NCBI RefSeq assembly: GCF_003590145.2
Contig: NZ_CP060436.1
Span: forward strand, 1,584,001-1,648,000
Origin: Pseudooceanicola algae
Lineage (GTDB): Bacteria > Pseudomonadota > Alphaproteobacteria > Rhodobacterales > Rhodobacteraceae
Direction: 5' to 3'
DNA: 64,000 nucleotides
The position numbers and the translations under genes are program-made. Within the stretch, counting starts at the first letter, position 1, and each line of letters opens with the position of its first letter. Positions 27,550 through 36,096 of the stretch are shown here, in pieces. Under the pieces are notes generated by a model, which saw only the letters and a list, made by a program, of their open reading frames with translations, was not told the DNA's origin and did not search any database.

Positions 27550-28364
27550 TCCTGCGTCGCCTGCTTGGCCTTTACGGCCTGCTCTTCCTTGTCTTCATCT
27601 ATGCGCCCATCCTGCTGGTGGTGGTCTATTCCTTCAACGCCAACACGGTGAACATGATGATCTGGGACGGCTTTACCTTCGACTGGTATCGCCAGATCTT
27701 CGGGTTGGAGACTTCGGTCACCGAAAGCGCCACCTATATCGACAGCACGGCACAGCTTTATGCTTCGATCCGCACCAGCCTTGTGATCGCGCTGTCGACC
27801 TCGGCGCTGTCGACGGTCTTTGGCACGGCACTCGCGTTGGCGGTGGCGCGCTATCGCTTCCGGCTGGCGGGGCTTTACCGCACGCTGCTGATGGTGCCGA
27901 TGATCATGCCCGACATCGTGCTGGGGATCGCGCTGCTGATCTTCTTCATCACCATCGGCATGAACCTGTCGATGCTGACCATCATCATCGGGCAATCGAC
28001 CTTCCTGATTTCCTATGTCTTCGTCACCGTCTCGGCCCGGCTGGCCGAATTCGACACCAGTGTCGAAGAGGCCTCGGCCGACCTTGGGGCGACACCGGGC
28101 CAGACCTTTCGCAAGGTGACCCTGCCCGGTATCGCGCCGGGGGTCATGGGGGGCTGGCTGCTGGCCTTCATCATCTCGATGGACGATCTGGTCATCACCT
28201 ATTTCATCGCCGGCACCGGCAATACCACCCTGCCCATCCATATCTGGGGAATGCTGCGCCGTGGCATCAAGCCCGAGATCAACGCCATCGCGACCCTGAT
28301 GCTGCTGTTCACGATCCTGATCGCGGGCATCGGCCTATACCTCAGATCGAGACGCCAGAAATGA
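27546..28364 (+). CDS. potC: Polyamine-type ABC transporter permease (PotC-like)
   Basis: A 272-residue permease with six membrane segments and the EAA loop VEEASADLGATPGQTFRKVT. ATG 27546 overlaps the potB stop, whereas the longer open frame upstream lies inside potB and is not used. The stop overlaps the start of the peptidase gene, so the whole operon is coupled. Confidence 0.92.
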   Translation: MILRRLLGLYGLLFLVFIYAPILLVVVYSFNANTVNMMIWDGFTFDWYRQIFGLETSVTESATYIDSTAQLYASIRTSLVIALSTSALSTVFGTALALAVARYRFRLAGLYRTLLMVPMIMPDIVLGIALLIFFITIGMNLSMLTIIIGQSTFLISYVFVTVSARLAEFDTSVEEASADLGATPGQTFRKVTLPGIAPGVMGGWLLAFIISMDDLVITYFIAGTGNTTLPIHIWGMLRRGIKPEINAIATLMLLFTILIAGIGLYLRSRRQK

Positions 28365-29473
28365 CCACGCCTTCCCCCAAACCTCGTGCCCGCGCCCTTG
28401 GCATCCCGCTGCCCGGCACGCCCGGCCCGCTGAACGCCATCACCGATGTCCCCGGCATCGAGGTCGGCATGACCGAGATCCTGTCGTCCCGCGATCCCGC
28501 CCGCGCCACCCGCGGCATTCCCGTGCAGACCGGGGTGACGGCGATCCTGCCGCGCGGCCGCGACCCCGAACCCAAGCCCCTTTGGGCCGGGCAGTTCAGT
28601 CTGAATGGCAACGGAGAGATGACCGGCGCCCATTGGATCCGCGACGGCGGCTGGCTAAGCGGGCCGATCCTGATTTCCAATTCTCACGCCATCGGCCCCT
28701 GCCATGGGGCCGCAGTGCGCTGGATGATCGAAACCTATGGCGACATCTGGGAAGACAACCACCTATGGGCCATGCCCGTGGTGGCCGAGACCTATGACGG
28801 GTTGCTGAACGACATCAACGGCCTGCACGTCACCGAGGCGGACGCCCGCGCGGCGCTGGATGCCGCCCGCCCCGGCCCGGTCACCGAAGGCAATTCCGGC
28901 GGCGGGGCCGGCATGGTCTGCTATGAATTCAAGGGCGGGACCGGCACCGCCTCGCGCCTGCTGGAAGTCGACGGCCAGGGCTTTACGCTCGGTGCGCTGG
29001 TGCAGGCCAATCACGGTCTGCGCCCCTGGCTGACCATCGCAGGGCGCCCCGTCGGTCAGCAGATGACAGAGGCGCGGATTGCCGACATGATCAAGGAACA
29101 GGGGTCGATCATCGTGGTTCTGGCGACCGACCTGCCCCTGTCCTCAAGTCAGCTGGAGCGGCTGGCGCGGCGCGCCTCGATCGGGATCGGGCGCGGAGGC
29201 ACGCCGGGGGGAAACAATTCCGGCGACATCTTCCTGGCCTTCTCGACCGCCAATGAAATGCCCCTGCCGCAGCTATCCGGCCCCTGGCGGCAGTTCACCT
29301 GCCTGAACGACGAATTGCTCGACCCGGTCTATCTGGCGGCCGTCGAAGCGGTGGACGAAGCGGTCCTGAACGCGCTTTGCGCCGCCGAGGACGTGCCGCT
29401 TGCCCGCCCCGCCAGAGGCACCTGCCGGGCGATGGACACCGACCGCCTGATGGAATTGCTGCAAGACGCCTGA
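28361..29473 (+). CDS. dmpA: P1 family peptidase / DmpA-like aminopeptidase
   Basis: A 370-residue N-terminal-nucleophile hydrolase of the DmpA/BapA family. These cut themselves before a Ser and then remove N-terminal residues or act on beta-peptides and amides. LNAITDVPGIEVGM is the family opening, EGNSGGGAGMVCYEFKGGTG the middle block, and GTPGGNNSGDIFLAFSTAN holds the Asn-Ser cleavage site. It is the last gene of the transporter operon, so it may release an amine or amino acid from an imported conjugate (inference). Confidence 0.88.
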   Translation: MTTPSPKPRARALGIPLPGTPGPLNAITDVPGIEVGMTEILSSRDPARATRGIPVQTGVTAILPRGRDPEPKPLWAGQFSLNGNGEMTGAHWIRDGGWLSGPILISNSHAIGPCHGAAVRWMIETYGDIWEDNHLWAMPVVAETYDGLLNDINGLHVTEADARAALDAARPGPVTEGNSGGGAGMVCYEFKGGTGTASRLLEVDGQGFTLGALVQANHGLRPWLTIAGRPVGQQMTEARIADMIKEQGSIIVVLATDLPLSSSQLERLARRASIGIGRGGTPGGNNSGDIFLAFSTANEMPLPQLSGPWRQFTCLNDELLDPVYLAAVEAVDEAVLNALCAAEDVPLARPARGTCRAMDTDRLMELLQDA

Positions 29474-29480
29474 GGCCAGT

Positions 29481-29535
29481 GGCCGGGGATGGATCCCGGC
29501 CCCGACAAGACACCGGGCGGGACAGCCCCGCCCGG
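29481..29535. terminator. Two hairpins between the convergent operons
   Basis: GGCCGGG-GATGGAT-CCCGGCC (29481-29501) and CCGGGCGGG-ACAGC-CCCGCCCGG (29513-29535) are perfect 7-bp and 9-bp stems. They occupy almost the whole 69-base gap between the DmpA-like and ThDP-enzyme stops. They probably end transcription from both sides, although neither has a T run. Confidence 0.5.
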
Positions 29536-29542
29536 CACCCCG

Positions 29543-31129
29543 TCAAAGACTGCGGCGCGTGACCTCGTCGAGGTAGATCATCACCGGAGTCTCGGCCTCG
29601 GCGGCCTGTTCCAGCGCCTGCGCAAAACCGGTCTCGGCCGCGCGGATTACCTGCCAGCCGCAGGCGGCAACTATGGCGCAAAGATCGGGCGTCAGGATAT
29701 CGACGCCGATGGTCGGAATATCGCGTCCTTCCATATAGCTGCGGATCTCGCCGTAGCCCTGGTTGTCATGCAGCAACATGATCACCCGGGCCTGCGCCTC
29801 GACCGCCGAGGTCAGCTCGCCCAGGCAGAATTGCAGCCCGCCATCCCCGGTGATCGCCACGGCCGGGCCGCCATCGGCCAAGGCCGCCCCGATCGCCGCC
29901 GGCAGGCCATAGCCCAGCGTGCCGAACCCGGTGGCAGAGTTGAAATAGCCGCCCGGCTGCGCCGCCGCGAAACCGGAATTGCCCGTATAGACGATCTGCG
30001 TGCTGTCCCCGACGATCCGCGCGCCCGGCAGGCGGTCGCGGATCTGGCCGAGCAGCCGGAAATCCGATTGCATCGCTGCCGTGAAGGCATCAAGCGCGGC
30101 GCAACCCTGTGCCGCCCGCGCAGCCCCATCGCCCTTGCGCGGGGTCAGGCCCCGGATCAGCCGGGCGGCGGTTGCCCCCGCCTCGCCCAGCAGGCCGATC
30201 ACCGTGCGGTCATTGGCACCATGGGCCACCTGTCCGGGATCAAGATCGACCCGGATCAGCGTCCCGGGCAGGACAAAGCCGCCGTCTTCGTTGAAATCGT
30301 AATCGGTCGAGCCGAATTCCGTACCAAGCGCCAGGGCGACATCGGCCCCGGCGATCATCGCGCGGACCTCGGGCAACGAAGGGCTGAAGGGTACGGCCAG
30401 CGGATGGTCGGGGGGCAAAAGCCCGCGCCCGTTGGTGGTCATCACAACCGGCGCATCCAGCGCCTCTGCCAGGGCCACCACGTCGGCGCCCTGGGCCCCG
30501 CCACCGGCCAGGATCACCGGACGATGCGCGCCCTCAAGCGCGACAAGCGCCGCGTCGAGGGACGCCGCCGAAGGTTCGGGCGCGGGCGCAACCTGCGGCG
30601 CGGCGGCGCGGGGCGTCAGTTCCATTTCCAGCACATCGACCGGGATTTCGATATGGACCGGGCGCGGGCGGGCCGAGGTGAAGACCGCAAAGGCCGCATC
30701 CAGCGCCGGTTCAAGCTCGTCAGGCGACAGGACCGTGCGGCTGAAGGCGGCAACACCGGAGACCGTGTCGCTCTGGCGCTGCATCTCGTGCAGCCAGCCT
30801 TCGCCCTTGCCCATGCGGTCGCGGTTGATCACGGTCGAGATCACCAGCATCGGGATGCTGTCGCCATAGGCCTGCCCCATGGCGGTCATGATATTGGTCA
30901 TGCCTGGGCCGGAAATTATGAAACAGACGCCGGGCTTGCCTGCCGCACGGGCATAGCCATCGGCCATGAAACCGGCGCCCTGTTCATGGCGCGGCGTGAT
31001 GTGGCGGATGCCGCTTTCGGGCAGGCCGCGATACATCTCGACCGTATGGACGCCGGGGATACCGAAAACCATCTCTACCCCACGTGCAGCCAGCAGCGCG
31101 GGCAGGATCGTACCAAGTTTGCGGGTCAT
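29543..31129 (-). CDS. aruI: ThDP-dependent decarboxylase, AruI-like (5-guanidino-2-oxopentanoate decarboxylase family)
   Basis: A 528-residue acetolactate-synthase-type ThDP enzyme. The pyrimidine domain opens with VEMVFGIPGVHTVEMYRGL and TPRHEQGAGFMADGYARAAG, the pattern of AruI-type decarboxylases. The cofactor motif GDGGLQFCLGELTSAVEAQ carries GDG and a late Asn in LLHDNQGYGE. AruI acts in the arginine transaminase route, giving 4-guanidinobutanal. ATG 31129 overlaps the permease stop (ATGA). Fusion of this gene to a polyamine-type transporter operon supports catabolism of arginine or a related guanidino or amino compound. Other oxo-acid substrates are possible. Confidence 0.75.
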   Translation of the reverse strand: MTRKLGTILPALLAARGVEMVFGIPGVHTVEMYRGLPESGIRHITPRHEQGAGFMADGYARAAGKPGVCFIISGPGMTNIMTAMGQAYGDSIPMLVISTVINRDRMGKGEGWLHEMQRQSDTVSGVAAFSRTVLSPDELEPALDAAFAVFTSARPRPVHIEIPVDVLEMELTPRAAAPQVAPAPEPSAASLDAALVALEGAHRPVILAGGGAQGADVVALAEALDAPVVMTTNGRGLLPPDHPLAVPFSPSLPEVRAMIAGADVALALGTEFGSTDYDFNEDGGFVLPGTLIRVDLDPGQVAHGANDRTVIGLLGEAGATAARLIRGLTPRKGDGAARAAQGCAALDAFTAAMQSDFRLLGQIRDRLPGARIVGDSTQIVYTGNSGFAAAQPGGYFNSATGFGTLGYGLPAAIGAALADGGPAVAITGDGGLQFCLGELTSAVEAQARVIMLLHDNQGYGEIRSYMEGRDIPTIGVDILTPDLCAIVAACGWQVIRAAETGFAQALEQAAEAETPVMIYLDEVTRRSL

Positions 31130-31935
31130 TCTGTTTTGTCTTTCCGATATTGCAACAGGGCACGGCCAAGGATGGCCAGCGTCACCACCCCTATCAGCAG
31201 AACCGAGACCGAAGCCACCGCCGGGTCGATATTGTCGCGCAATTGCATCCACATGCGGCGCGGCAGGGTGACCGCGCGCACCGAGGTTATGAACAGGGTC
31301 ACGCCGATTTCGTCCCAGGACAGGACGAAGCTCAGCAGGAAGGCTCCGGCGATGCCGAAGCGGATATTTGGCAGGATCACATGGCGGATGCGGGTCCAGG
31401 TCCCGGCCCCCATGGATTGCGCCGCAAGGTCGATGCGCCGGTCAAGCTGTGACAGGGCGACCATCAGGATGACCACGCCATAGGGCACGACCATCACCGC
31501 ATGGGCCACGGCCACGCCGAGCCAGCCGTCATAGACGATCAGGCTGTTCCATTCGGTCACCTTGCGCAGGAAATAATACAGGGTCAGCGCCGAAACCACC
31601 GGCGGCGCGACCATCGGCAATAGCGCGATCCCCGCCAGCATCCCGCCGAAACGCGGCCGGTTCATCCAAAGCCCAAGGGTAAATGACAGCGCCAGCAGCG
31701 TCGCCAGACCCGCCGCCGCCAGCCCGACCTGCAAGGACAAAAGCGCGCTTTCCAGCCAGTCGGAATTGGTCAGCAGGCTTTCGTAGTGGCGCAGCGACCA
31801 TTCGCCCTGCGGCACGCTGAGATAGCGTTTCGGCGTAAAGCTGACCGGCACCACCGCCAGCAGCGGCAGCAGCAGAAAGACCGAGACGAGCGCACCCAGC
31901 ACGGCCGTCACAGGTCCGGGGCGATACCTGGTCAT
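31126..31935 (-). CDS. Polyamine-type ABC transporter permease (second system, PotC-like)
   Basis: A 269-residue permease with six membrane segments and an EAA-type loop (AAQSMGAGTWTRIRHVILPN). It overlaps both neighbours by four bases: the upstream permease and the downstream ThDP enzyme. It belongs to the minus-strand operon that converges on the first transporter. Confidence 0.9.
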   Translation of the reverse strand: MTRYRPGPVTAVLGALVSVFLLLPLLAVVPVSFTPKRYLSVPQGEWSLRHYESLLTNSDWLESALLSLQVGLAAAGLATLLALSFTLGLWMNRPRFGGMLAGIALLPMVAPPVVSALTLYYFLRKVTEWNSLIVYDGWLGVAVAHAVMVVPYGVVILMVALSQLDRRIDLAAQSMGAGTWTRIRHVILPNIRFGIAGAFLLSFVLSWDEIGVTLFITSVRAVTLPRRMWMQLRDNIDPAVASVSVLLIGVVTLAILGRALLQYRKDKTE

Positions 31936-32735
31936 GTTCTTGTCACCCCCGAGCGGCGGATCAGCACGACGAGGAAGCCTCCGACGCCGATCATGATCAT
32001 CGTCGACAGCGCAGCCGCCAGACCCCAGTCGGGGATCTGGAAGATCCGCAGGTAGATCAGTTCGGCGATCATGACCGTGCGGCCCCCGCCAAGCAGTGCG
32101 GGGATGATGTAGAAGCCCAGCGAGAAGACAAAGACCAGCAGCGTCGCGCCGGTGATCCCGCTGCGGGTCATGGGCACGAAGACCTGCCAGAACACCCGCA
32201 GGCGCGACGCCCCCATGCCTCGGGCCGCCATCAGCGCGCGGTCATCGACCTCGCGCATGGTGCTGGCCAGCGGGAAGACCGCGAAGGGGATCAGGAACTG
32301 GACCATGCCCATGATCACCCCGAATTCGTTGCGGGTCATGGTCAGCGGTTCGCTGATCAGCCCGATATTCTGCAGGATCGTATTGGCCAGCCCCCGGTTC
32401 GACAGCAGCGACAGCCAGCCGAAGGACCGCGCCAGCACCGACAGCCAGAAGGGGATCATGATGCACAATTCGACCAGCAGCCGCGTGCCCCGCGATCCCC
32501 GCACCCAAAGCAGGGTAATCGGATAGGCACAAAGGACCGAGATCACCGACGAAGCCAGACAGACCCGCGCGGTCTGCCAGAGCACGCCCCAGACCATCGG
32601 ATCGCCCAGGGCCTTGGTGTAATTGCCCAGGCCGGGCTCGGGATCGGTGACGCTCAGCCACAGGATACCGGCCAGCGGCACCAGATAGGCAGCCAGCAGG
32701 AACAGGGTCAGCGGGGCAAGCAGCATGTAACGCAA
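31932..32735 (-). CDS. Polyamine-type ABC transporter permease (second system, PotB-like)
   Basis: A 267-residue permease with six membrane segments and the EAA loop LMAARGMGASRLRVFWQVFV. It starts 49 bases after the binding-protein stop, beyond a strong stem-loop at 32747-32772, and is coupled to the next permease by an ATGA overlap. Confidence 0.9.
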   Translation of the reverse strand: MRYMLLAPLTLFLLAAYLVPLAGILWLSVTDPEPGLGNYTKALGDPMVWGVLWQTARVCLASSVISVLCAYPITLLWVRGSRGTRLLVELCIMIPFWLSVLARSFGWLSLLSNRGLANTILQNIGLISEPLTMTRNEFGVIMGMVQFLIPFAVFPLASTMREVDDRALMAARGMGASRLRVFWQVFVPMTRSGITGATLLVFVFSLGFYIIPALLGGGRTVMIAELIYLRIFQIPDWGLAAALSTMIMIGVGGFLVVLIRRSGVTRT

Positions 32736-32746
32736 GGCAGCACCTC

Positions 32747-32772
32747 TTCGCCGCGGGCGTACCCGCGGCGAA
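32747..32772 (-). other. Strong stem-loop after the second binding-protein gene
   Basis: TTCGCCGCGGG-CGTA-CCCGCGGCGAA is a perfect 11-bp stem with a 4-base loop in the 49-base gap between the binding-protein stop and the first permease start. On the transcribed minus strand it is followed by GAGGTGCTGCC and has no T run, so mRNA protection or partial attenuation is more likely than full termination. Confidence 0.7.
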
Positions 32773-32784
32773 ACCTTGAAGGGA

Positions 32785-33897
32785 TCAGGAAGAAATCACA
32801 CCGAGATAGGTATCCAGTGCGGCACCGTAGTTTTCCTCGTACCACTCCATGTCCAGCGGGATCTGCTGGACAAAGTTGGCCGGATCGACGGGGTTGTATT
32901 TCTTGTCCTCGTCCGGGACCAGGGCATCCGCTTCCGGGTTGGCCGGACCATTGCCGAGAAGTTCGAACAGCTTGACCTGCTTGGCCGGATCCTGGGTCGA
33001 GGCGATGTATTTCATCGCCGCCTCTTCGCCGCCGGGGTTGTTCGCCAGCACGCCGGTCGAACCGGGCGCGACGATGCCTTCGGCCCAGGTCATCTTGATC
33101 TCGCCCTCAGTGTCCTTGTCCAGAAGCGAAGCACGGGTGCTCCAGATCAGCGCCATGGAAACATCGCCGTTCAGCAGCAGCGACTGGCTTTCGGCGCCAC
33201 CGCCCCAATAGGCTGCCACGTGGTCCTTGAAGGCGTCGATCTTGGCATGTGCCCGGTCAAGGTCGAGCGGATAGAGGTCCTCAGGCGCGACACCATCGGC
33301 CAGCAGCGCCGCTTCCCACATTCCGACGCCCCATTTGTACATGGACCGCTTGCCGGGGAACTTGTCGGTGTCGAAGAAGTCCGCCATCGAGGTCGGCGCC
33401 TCGTCATACTTGGTGCTGTCCCAGGCGATGATGTAGCTGTAGAAATAGCTGCTTGCGGCATAGTCCCACTGGAAGCCGTCGCGGATCTTGCCCGGATCGA
33501 CGATATTCCAGTCGATCTTGCGCATCAGCCCCTTGTGGCCAAGCGCCTGCCCCGAGAAGGGATCGCAATCCACCATGTCCCAGGTCGGGCTGCCGCCTTC
33601 GGCCTGTGCGGTGATCGCGCCTTCGGTCGGGCCGGTGCCGTCATAGCGGATCACGATGCCGGTTTCCTCGGTGAAGCTGTCGCCAAAGGCTTCGGCCATG
33701 GCGTCGATCGCGTCACCGCCCCAGTTGACGAAGATCATCTCTTCGGTATCGGCCAGCGCGGCCCCGGCGTTCAGGCCAAGCGCCGATGTGCCCGCCAGCA
33801 GGGACATGCCCTGCACGAAGCTGCGGCGCGACATCTTGCCGGTTTTCAGGCGTTCGGCCAGGATCAGCGCCTGGTCCTTGCGGAAATGGGAATTCAT
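32785..33897 (-). CDS. Polyamine-type ABC transporter substrate-binding protein (second system, Tat signal)
   Basis: A 370-residue binding protein of the PotD-like class. Residues 22-28 read MSRRSFV, a twin-arginine motif followed by a hydrophobic stretch ending near residue 48 (AGAALADTEE), so export is by Tat in folded form. The mature start MIFVNWGGDAIDAMAEAF is typical. It lies between its ATPase gene (24 bases upstream) and the permeases. Tat export of a solute-binding protein is less common than Sec. Confidence 0.9.
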   Translation of the reverse strand: MNSHFRKDQALILAERLKTGKMSRRSFVQGMSLLAGTSALGLNAGAALADTEEMIFVNWGGDAIDAMAEAFGDSFTEETGIVIRYDGTGPTEGAITAQAEGGSPTWDMVDCDPFSGQALGHKGLMRKIDWNIVDPGKIRDGFQWDYAASSYFYSYIIAWDSTKYDEAPTSMADFFDTDKFPGKRSMYKWGVGMWEAALLADGVAPEDLYPLDLDRAHAKIDAFKDHVAAYWGGGAESQSLLLNGDVSMALIWSTRASLLDKDTEGEIKMTWAEGIVAPGSTGVLANNPGGEEAAMKYIASTQDPAKQVKLFELLGNGPANPEADALVPDEDKKYNPVDPANFVQQIPLDMEWYEENYGAALDTYLGVISS

Positions 33898-33921
33898 CTG
33901 GTGGTTCCTCTCTGTTTGGCC

Positions 33922-34971
33922 TCAGAAAACGAGGCTGTCGGCCCGATCCCAGCTGACCCAGATCTGGCGTCCGGGTTCGGCAAGGTCAGGCAATTGGGCT
34001 GTCGGCATGTCCATCACCACCGGCGTTCCGGCGGGATCGGTGTCCAGCTGCAGGCGCGTGACGGCGCCCATGTAGACGCGGTCGCTGACCCGGCAGGCGA
34101 TGGCGCCGGGCTGCGGCGCGGTCAGCAGCTTCATGTGTTCGGGACGCACGGCCAGGTGCGCCGCCCCCTTCGGAGCGGCCTCCGACAGGGCCAGCGCCTG
34201 TCCGGCGACCTGCGCCTGCGCGCCACTGAATGCGGCAGGGAAGATGTTGATATCGCCCAGAAACTCGGCCACGAAACGGTTCGCGGGGCGGTCATAGACC
34301 TGCTGCGGCGCCCCCATCTGTTGCAGGCGTCCGGCCTCGAAGATGGCAACGCGGGACGACAGCGCCAGGGCCTCGCTCTGGTCATGGGTGACAAAGACGA
34401 AGCTGGTGCCCATCTGGCGGTGGATGCGGCGCAACTCGTCCTGCATCTGGCCGCGCAGGTTCTTGTCGAGCGCCGAAAAGGGTTCATCCAGCAGCAGAAC
34501 AGGTGGTTCATAGGCCAGCGCGCGGGCCAGGGCGACGCGCTGCTGTTGACCGCCCGACAGGCCCGATGGCTTCTTGTGGCCGTGCCCGGAGAGGCCGACC
34601 ATCTCGATCATCTCGGCCACCCGCGCACGGATCTGCGCGGCCGAGCGTTTCTGCACCTTCAGCGGAAAGGCAATATTGTCCTCGACGCTCATATGCGGGA
34701 ACAATGCGTAGCCTTGGAAGACCATGCCGAAACCGCGCGCCTCGGCGGGGCTGTTGCTGCGGTCGATTCCCTCGACCAGCAGCTTGCCGCGTGTCGCATC
34801 GACGAACCCGGCGAGGATCATCAGAAAGGTCGTCTTGCCCGACCCCGAAGGCCCCAGAAGGGTGACGAATTCCCCCGGCTCGATCCGCATCGACACGGCG
34901 TCGAGGGCGGTGAAATCTCCGAAGTCCTTGCCGATGGACAGGGCTTCGATGGCGGCCGCCTGAATGCTCAC
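33922..34971 (-). CDS. Polyamine-type ABC transporter ATPase (second system)
   Basis: A 349-residue PotA-type ATPase with Walker A GPSGSGKTT, Q-loop VFQGYALFPHM, signature LSGGQQQRVALARAL, Walker B LLLDEPFSALDKNLRGQ and a C-terminal TOBE region (LAVRPEHMKLL). GTG 34971 is chosen because it gives the usual N-terminus. ATGs at 35010 and 35067 are open, but the candidate operator at 35031-35042 lies immediately before or inside those longer versions. First gene of the operon, downstream of a LysR gene on the same strand. Confidence 0.88.
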   Translation of the reverse strand: MSIQAAAIEALSIGKDFGDFTALDAVSMRIEPGEFVTLLGPSGSGKTTFLMILAGFVDATRGKLLVEGIDRSNSPAEARGFGMVFQGYALFPHMSVEDNIAFPLKVQKRSAAQIRARVAEMIEMVGLSGHGHKKPSGLSGGQQQRVALARALAYEPPVLLLDEPFSALDKNLRGQMQDELRRIHRQMGTSFVFVTHDQSEALALSSRVAIFEAGRLQQMGAPQQVYDRPANRFVAEFLGDINIFPAAFSGAQAQVAGQALALSEAAPKGAAHLAVRPEHMKLLTAPQPGAIACRVSDRVYMGAVTRLQLDTDPAGTPVVMDMPTAQLPDLAEPGRQIWVSWDRADSLVF

Positions 34972-35030
34972 GTGGTCAAATTCCCGTTTGGTCGATCTGC
35001 TTCGAGCCATTAGGACCGCAGGGCAGCAAA

Positions 35031-35042
35031 GTGACAAACGAA
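35031..35042. promoter_or_regulatory. Candidate LysR site upstream of the second transporter operon
   Basis: GTGACAAACGAA in the gap between the LysR stop and the ATPase start is an exact 12-base match, on the opposite strand, to the site at 36028-36039 in front of the LysR gene itself. A nearby GAACAAA (35058-35064) also recurs at 36021-36027. Confidence 0.5.
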
Positions 35043-35091
35043 ACTTCTTGATCCTCAGAACAAACAAAATTTGCCACGCAGGCAGAAGTTT

Positions 35092-35985
35092 TCATTCCGC
35101 GTAACGGTTGCGCAGGGCGCCCCGCAACCAGCCGAGGAAAGTGGCAACGACAGAATTTTCCGCCCGATCCGACGGGGTGACAAGATAATAGGCGCTTTCC
35201 GTCGGCAACGAGACGTCGAAGGGCCGGACAAGGGCGCCCCGGGCCAGGGCCTCTCCGCACACAAATTCATCACCAAGCGCGACGCCCTGCCCGGCCAGAG
35301 CCGCCGAGTAAACCAGGTTCATGTCCGTAAAGCGGATTCCATGCTGCGCGGTTTCCGGGCCCATGCCGACGAGACGCATCCAATCCACCCATTCATTGAT
35401 GGCATCCAGATGCAGCAGTGTCGCCTTTTGCAGGCTGCGCAGATCCGCAAAGCCGTCGTGGCGGTTCAGGTAGGCCGGGCTGCAGACCGGCGTGAAGTCG
35501 ATGCGTTGCAACAATTCCACGTCCACATCCCCGGGAAATTCGCGCCCGAAGGCAATAAAGACATCTGCTTCGGGGTTGCTGACATCATTCAGGCGGCGTG
35601 GTGTGGTGATGTTCAGGATCACATCCGGATAGGCCTGCGCAAACCCGTCGATGAAGGTGCAAAGCCAGTTGCTGGCGATGCCGGGCGGGCAGCTTAACGT
35701 CATTTCACCGCTGACGCCCTGTGTGCCGGACCGCGCGGCGGCGGCGGAAATAAGGTCCAGCGCCTTGCGGATATCGCGGGCGAACCCGCGCCCCAGGGGA
35801 GTGAGTTCCAGCCGCGCCCCTGCCCTGTTCAGCATCGGAAAACCCAGGTCGCGTTCCAACAGGCGCAACTGGTGGGTGACCGCGCTTTTGGTCAGGTGCA
35901 GGTCTTCGGCCGCCTGCCAGACGGTGCCGAGCCGTGCGAAACTTTCCAGGGCCCTCAGCGCCTGTGTCGATGGAGTCCGCCGCAT
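35092..35985 (-). CDS. LysR family transcriptional regulator (GcvA-like)
   Basis: A 297-residue LysR regulator. The helix-turn-helix is TQALRALESFARLGTVWQAA followed by LTKSAVTHQLRLLERDLGF, the form seen in the GcvA branch. A full effector domain follows. It lies between the transporter operon (downstream, same strand) and a divergent FAD-linked dehydrogenase. Shared 12-base sites in front of both support control of both. Confidence 0.92.
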   Translation of the reverse strand: MRRTPSTQALRALESFARLGTVWQAAEDLHLTKSAVTHQLRLLERDLGFPMLNRAGARLELTPLGRGFARDIRKALDLISAAAARSGTQGVSGEMTLSCPPGIASNWLCTFIDGFAQAYPDVILNITTPRRLNDVSNPEADVFIAFGREFPGDVDVELLQRIDFTPVCSPAYLNRHDGFADLRSLQKATLLHLDAINEWVDWMRLVGMGPETAQHGIRFTDMNLVYSAALAGQGVALGDEFVCGEALARGALVRPFDVSLPTESAYYLVTPSDRAENSVVATFLGWLRGALRNRYAE

Positions 35986-36027
35986 TGCGCTTCCCTCTTG
36001 CCAATCCTGCCCTCAATGGTGAACAAA

Positions 36028-36039
36028 TTCGTTTGTCAC
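36028..36039. promoter_or_regulatory. Candidate LysR site between LysR and FAD dehydrogenase genes
   Basis: TTCGTTTGTCAC lies within GTGAACAAA-TTCG-TTTGTCAC, an almost perfect inverted repeat (36019-36039) with one extra base in the left arm, in the 111-base divergent gap. Its reverse complement equals the site at 35031-35042. Confidence 0.5.
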
Positions 36040-36096
36040 GCAACCCATGCATTGATTTTCCGCGGTCTCGCGGCGCCCCCGGGCGGAAGGAGCCTC

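Noticed and set aside
32776-35013. A 745-codon plus-strand frame over the second binding protein and ATPase
   Set aside because: It is a shadow frame across two ABC transporter genes with clear Walker and signature motifs.
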